A program made the position numbers and the translations under genes. A stretch of DNA of 12,922 nucleotides from Candidatus Nanoarchaeia archaeon (GTDB taxonomy: Archaea > Nanoarchaeota > Nanoarchaeia > SCGC-AAA011-G17 > JAFCDX01), in contig JAQUND010000038.1 of the NCBI GenBank assembly GCA_028717785.1, forward strand, positions 1 to 12,922. Direction: 5' to 3'. Numbering within the stretch: position 1 is the stretch's first letter; every line of letters starts with the position of its first letter. Shown here piece by piece: positions 11,369 to 12,922 of this stretch. The notes under the pieces were generated by a model. The model saw only the letters and a program-made list of their open reading frames with translations. It was not told the DNA's origin and did no database searches.

Positions 11369-12509
11369 TATTCATAAATTCCATTTCTTCATCTGTAAAT
11401 CTTAATTCTCTAGCTAAATCTTTATCTATAAAATTTTTGTATAATAAAAAGTCTTTATTTACATTTTTAACTGAAGTATGAACTTTCTTAGCAAGTTTTT
11501 TACAAATATCTTTTCTAAATTTATTTTTCATATTAAATTTCCATATCTCTAGTATTCTTCCGGGTTTTCTATATTTAGTAAATCCCGAATACATTTCTTT
11601 TTTTGATAATGAAATACCTGCTGTTATCAAATCACTAATATAAACTAAAAATCTCCAGTGTTGCCATTTGATAATTCTTCCCCGAAATACATCTGCTTTG
11701 GATAAAATATCATAAGCGTTTGCTAAATCATTTTTATCTTTATATTCTAAAGCAATATTTTCTTCTAACCAAAGCATATTTTCATTTATATCAGAATTAA
11801 CTTCATCAAAAATATTTAATACTAATTTTGGATCTTTTGATTTTAAAATAGTTTGAACTGCATTAAATATACTTAATTCTTGTTTTCTATCTCCAAGTCC
11901 TTCATAACTATTTTCATAACTTAAAACTTCAATATCATTAATTGCAGCTCGTGCATCACCATTACTTTTAATTGCTAAATCTCTTAATTCTTTATCATTA
12001 ATTTTAATATTTTCTTTTTTACAAATACTAGTTAAAATATTATAAATTGTTAAGTAATTTAATTTTTTAAATTCTATAATTTTACTTTTTTGTCTTAGTG
12101 AACTAAACTTAGAATCCCAAGGATCATTTGCTACCATTATAATTGGAAATTTTGATTCTTGTATTAAAATTAATAAAGCTTGTAAACCCCCTCGATCTTC
12201 TCTTCCAGAAATTCCATCTAATTCATCAACTAAAATTATTTTTCCTTTCTTAAACAAAGATTGTTGTTTTATTGAATTTCCAACAATATTATCGATATCA
12301 TCTTTAGTTCTAAAATCAGATGCATTTACTTCTATTATTTCATAGCTTAAATCACTAGCCAGTGCATGAACTACAGAAGTTTTTCCTGTTCCTGGAGATC
12401 CATGTAATAATATTGGTTTTTTTAAGTTTTCTTTTATTTGTGCTATTGCTAAATCATGTCCAAGAATTTCTTTTACTGATTTTGGTTTATATTTATCTAC
12501 TAGATTCAT
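11358..12509 (-). CDS. rfcL: Replication factor C large subunit (RfcL)
   Basis: A 383-aa AAA+ subunit of the clamp loader that opens PCNA and places it on primed DNA. The RFC opening VDKYKPKSVKEILGH is followed by Walker A GSPGTGKT (37-44), VNASDFRT (61-68), Walker B LVDELDG (93-99), sensor-1 VANDPWD with N128, and the sensor-2 NGDARAAIND with R187. The lid and collar domains follow. It ends at ELRFTDEEMEFMNIKL, with neither the lysine/glutamate-rich tail nor the C-terminal PCNA-interacting box found in many euryarchaeal RfcL proteins of 450-500 residues, so it is at the short end of the family. It overlaps rfcS by 4 nt (ATGA at 12506-12509), so the two are co-translated in small-then-large order. 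Confidence 0.95.
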   Translation of the reverse strand: MNLVDKYKPKSVKEILGHDLAIAQIKENLKKPILLHGSPGTGKTSVVHALASDLSYEIIEVNASDFRTKDDIDNIVGNSIKQQSLFKKGKIILVDELDGISGREDRGGLQALLILIQESKFPIIMVANDPWDSKFSSLRQKSKIIEFKKLNYLTIYNILTSICKKENIKINDKELRDLAIKSNGDARAAINDIEVLSYENSYEGLGDRKQELSIFNAVQTILKSKDPKLVLNIFDEVNSDINENMLWLEENIALEYKDKNDLANAYDILSKADVFRGRIIKWQHWRFLVYISDLITAGISLSKKEMYSGFTKYRKPGRILEIWKFNMKNKFRKDICKKLAKKVHTSVKNVNKDFLLYKNFIDKDLARELRFTDEEMEFMNIKL

Positions 12510-12922
12510 TTTCCTAATAATACAAATTGACTTAATAAACTTTCTAGCTGTAAAAATTCATCTGATCCTTCAACTAATCTAAATTCAATTTCACCACATT
12601 TTTCTATAAGTTTTAATTTACTTTCATCTTTAATATTTAATTCCCAAGTTTCTTTTTGCATTTGTTTTATTACATCAATTCCAGATAAACCATTTTCTAA
12701 CATTATTTTTAGTAATTTTTCTCTAGCTTTAATAAAATCTCCACTAACTGCAATTTCTAAAACTTTTTTTACTTCTTTTGGATTTGCTATAGAAACCATT
12801 TCATAAATTAATTCTTCAGTTATTTCTTTAGCAATTGAAGAACAACTTTGTAATAAATTGTAAACTCTTCTTACATCTCCAGCAGAAACTTCAACTATTG
12901 CTTCAGTTGCTTTTAACCCAAT
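12506..12922 (-). CDS. rfcS: Replication factor C small subunit, C-terminal part (partial at window edge)
   Basis: The frame is open to the window edge, so the methionine at 12799 is internal and not the start. The 138 visible residues begin IGLKATEAIVEVSAGDVRRVYN. 'SAGDVRR' is the sensor-2 region of RFC small subunits, with the catalytic arginine among VRR. The rest is the helical collar domain: ITEELIYEMVSIANPKEV, ISGDF-like AVSGDFIKAREKL, the strongly conserved GLSGIDVIKQM, GEIEFRLVEGSDEFLQLE and a terminal LLSQFVLLGK. The collar assembles the RFC pentamer. The AAA+ core with Walker motifs lies beyond the edge. The TGA stop overlaps the rfcL start. High confidence on family from the collar sequence alone. 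Confidence 0.95.
   Translation of the reverse strand: MGLKATEAIVEVSAGDVRRVYNLLQSCSSIAKEITEELIYEMVSIANPKEVKKVLEIAVSGDFIKAREKLLKIMLENGLSGIDVIKQMQKETWELNIKDESKLKLIEKCGEIEFRLVEGSDEFLQLESLLSQFVLLGK

Noticed and set aside
12797..12799. Start codon for a 97-aa protein at 12799
   Set aside because: The frame continues upstream to the window edge with clear RfcS sequence (VSAGDVRRVYN), so this methionine is internal.

Overview
The window is about 12.9 kb of very AT-rich DNA (roughly a quarter G+C by eye) from an archaeon. The evidence is a family-B DNA polymerase of the archaeal type, archaeal FEN1, RFC large and small clamp-loader subunits, a Trm5-like tRNA methyltransferase, a HerA/FtsK-superfamily ATPase, and TATA boxes placed about 25 nt upstream of start codons (leaderless transcription). 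Very short intergenic spaces, ATGA gene overlaps and overlapping convergent 3' ends suggest a small, streamlined genome. A DPANN-type lineage (Pacearchaeota/Woesearchaeota-like) is my inference from AT bias and compactness, not something proved here.

Layout. (1) 1-553 (+): the tail of a winged-helix-like protein, then three tiny, tightly packed ORFs: a CxxC...CxxC zinc-ribbon protein and two short antitoxin-like proteins, the last overlapping the 3' end of polB antisense. (2) 502-3529 (-): a PD-(D/E)XK nuclease followed by a complete, unsplit PolB. (3) 3603-4995 (+): an uncharacterised 130-aa protein overlapping FEN1, divergent from the nuclease/PolB pair. (4) 4992-6893 (-): a signal-peptide/six-helix membrane protein, a 40-aa helical protein, and a coiled-coil protein whose 5' end is disrupted at a run of eight A. 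(5) 6944-7702 (+): a Trm5-like tRNA methyltransferase, sharing one TATA element with the divergent membrane-protein operon. (6) 7703-7825: a non-coding interval with an 18-bp perfect palindrome and a G+C-rich RNA candidate with a box C/D-type kink-turn. (7) 7826-9119 (+): a three-gene ATGA-coupled operon encoding a coiled-coil/four-helix membrane protein (DUF2391-like) and two small helical proteins. (8) 9108-10433 (-): a HerA-like ATPase. (9) 10520-11368 (+): HtpX membrane metalloprotease. (10) 11358-12922 (-): rfcS (C-terminal part) and rfcL, translationally coupled.

Functionally the window is dominated by replication and repair: PolB, FEN1, clamp loader, a nuclease beside PolB and a DNA-translocase-family ATPase. 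FEN1 ends in a textbook PCNA-binding box and PolB has a degenerate one near its C terminus, while RfcL lacks any. The second theme is a set of unannotated membrane and coiled-coil proteins flanking the Trm5 gene, which may form an envelope-associated assembly with the HerA-like ATPase (inference from proximity only). The items most worth checking are the kink-turn RNA at 7726-7792, the A8 frameshift at 5861-5868, the bidirectional TATA at 6914-6923 and the toxin-less antitoxin-like cluster at the left edge. No rRNA, tRNA, CRISPR array or insertion sequence was seen.
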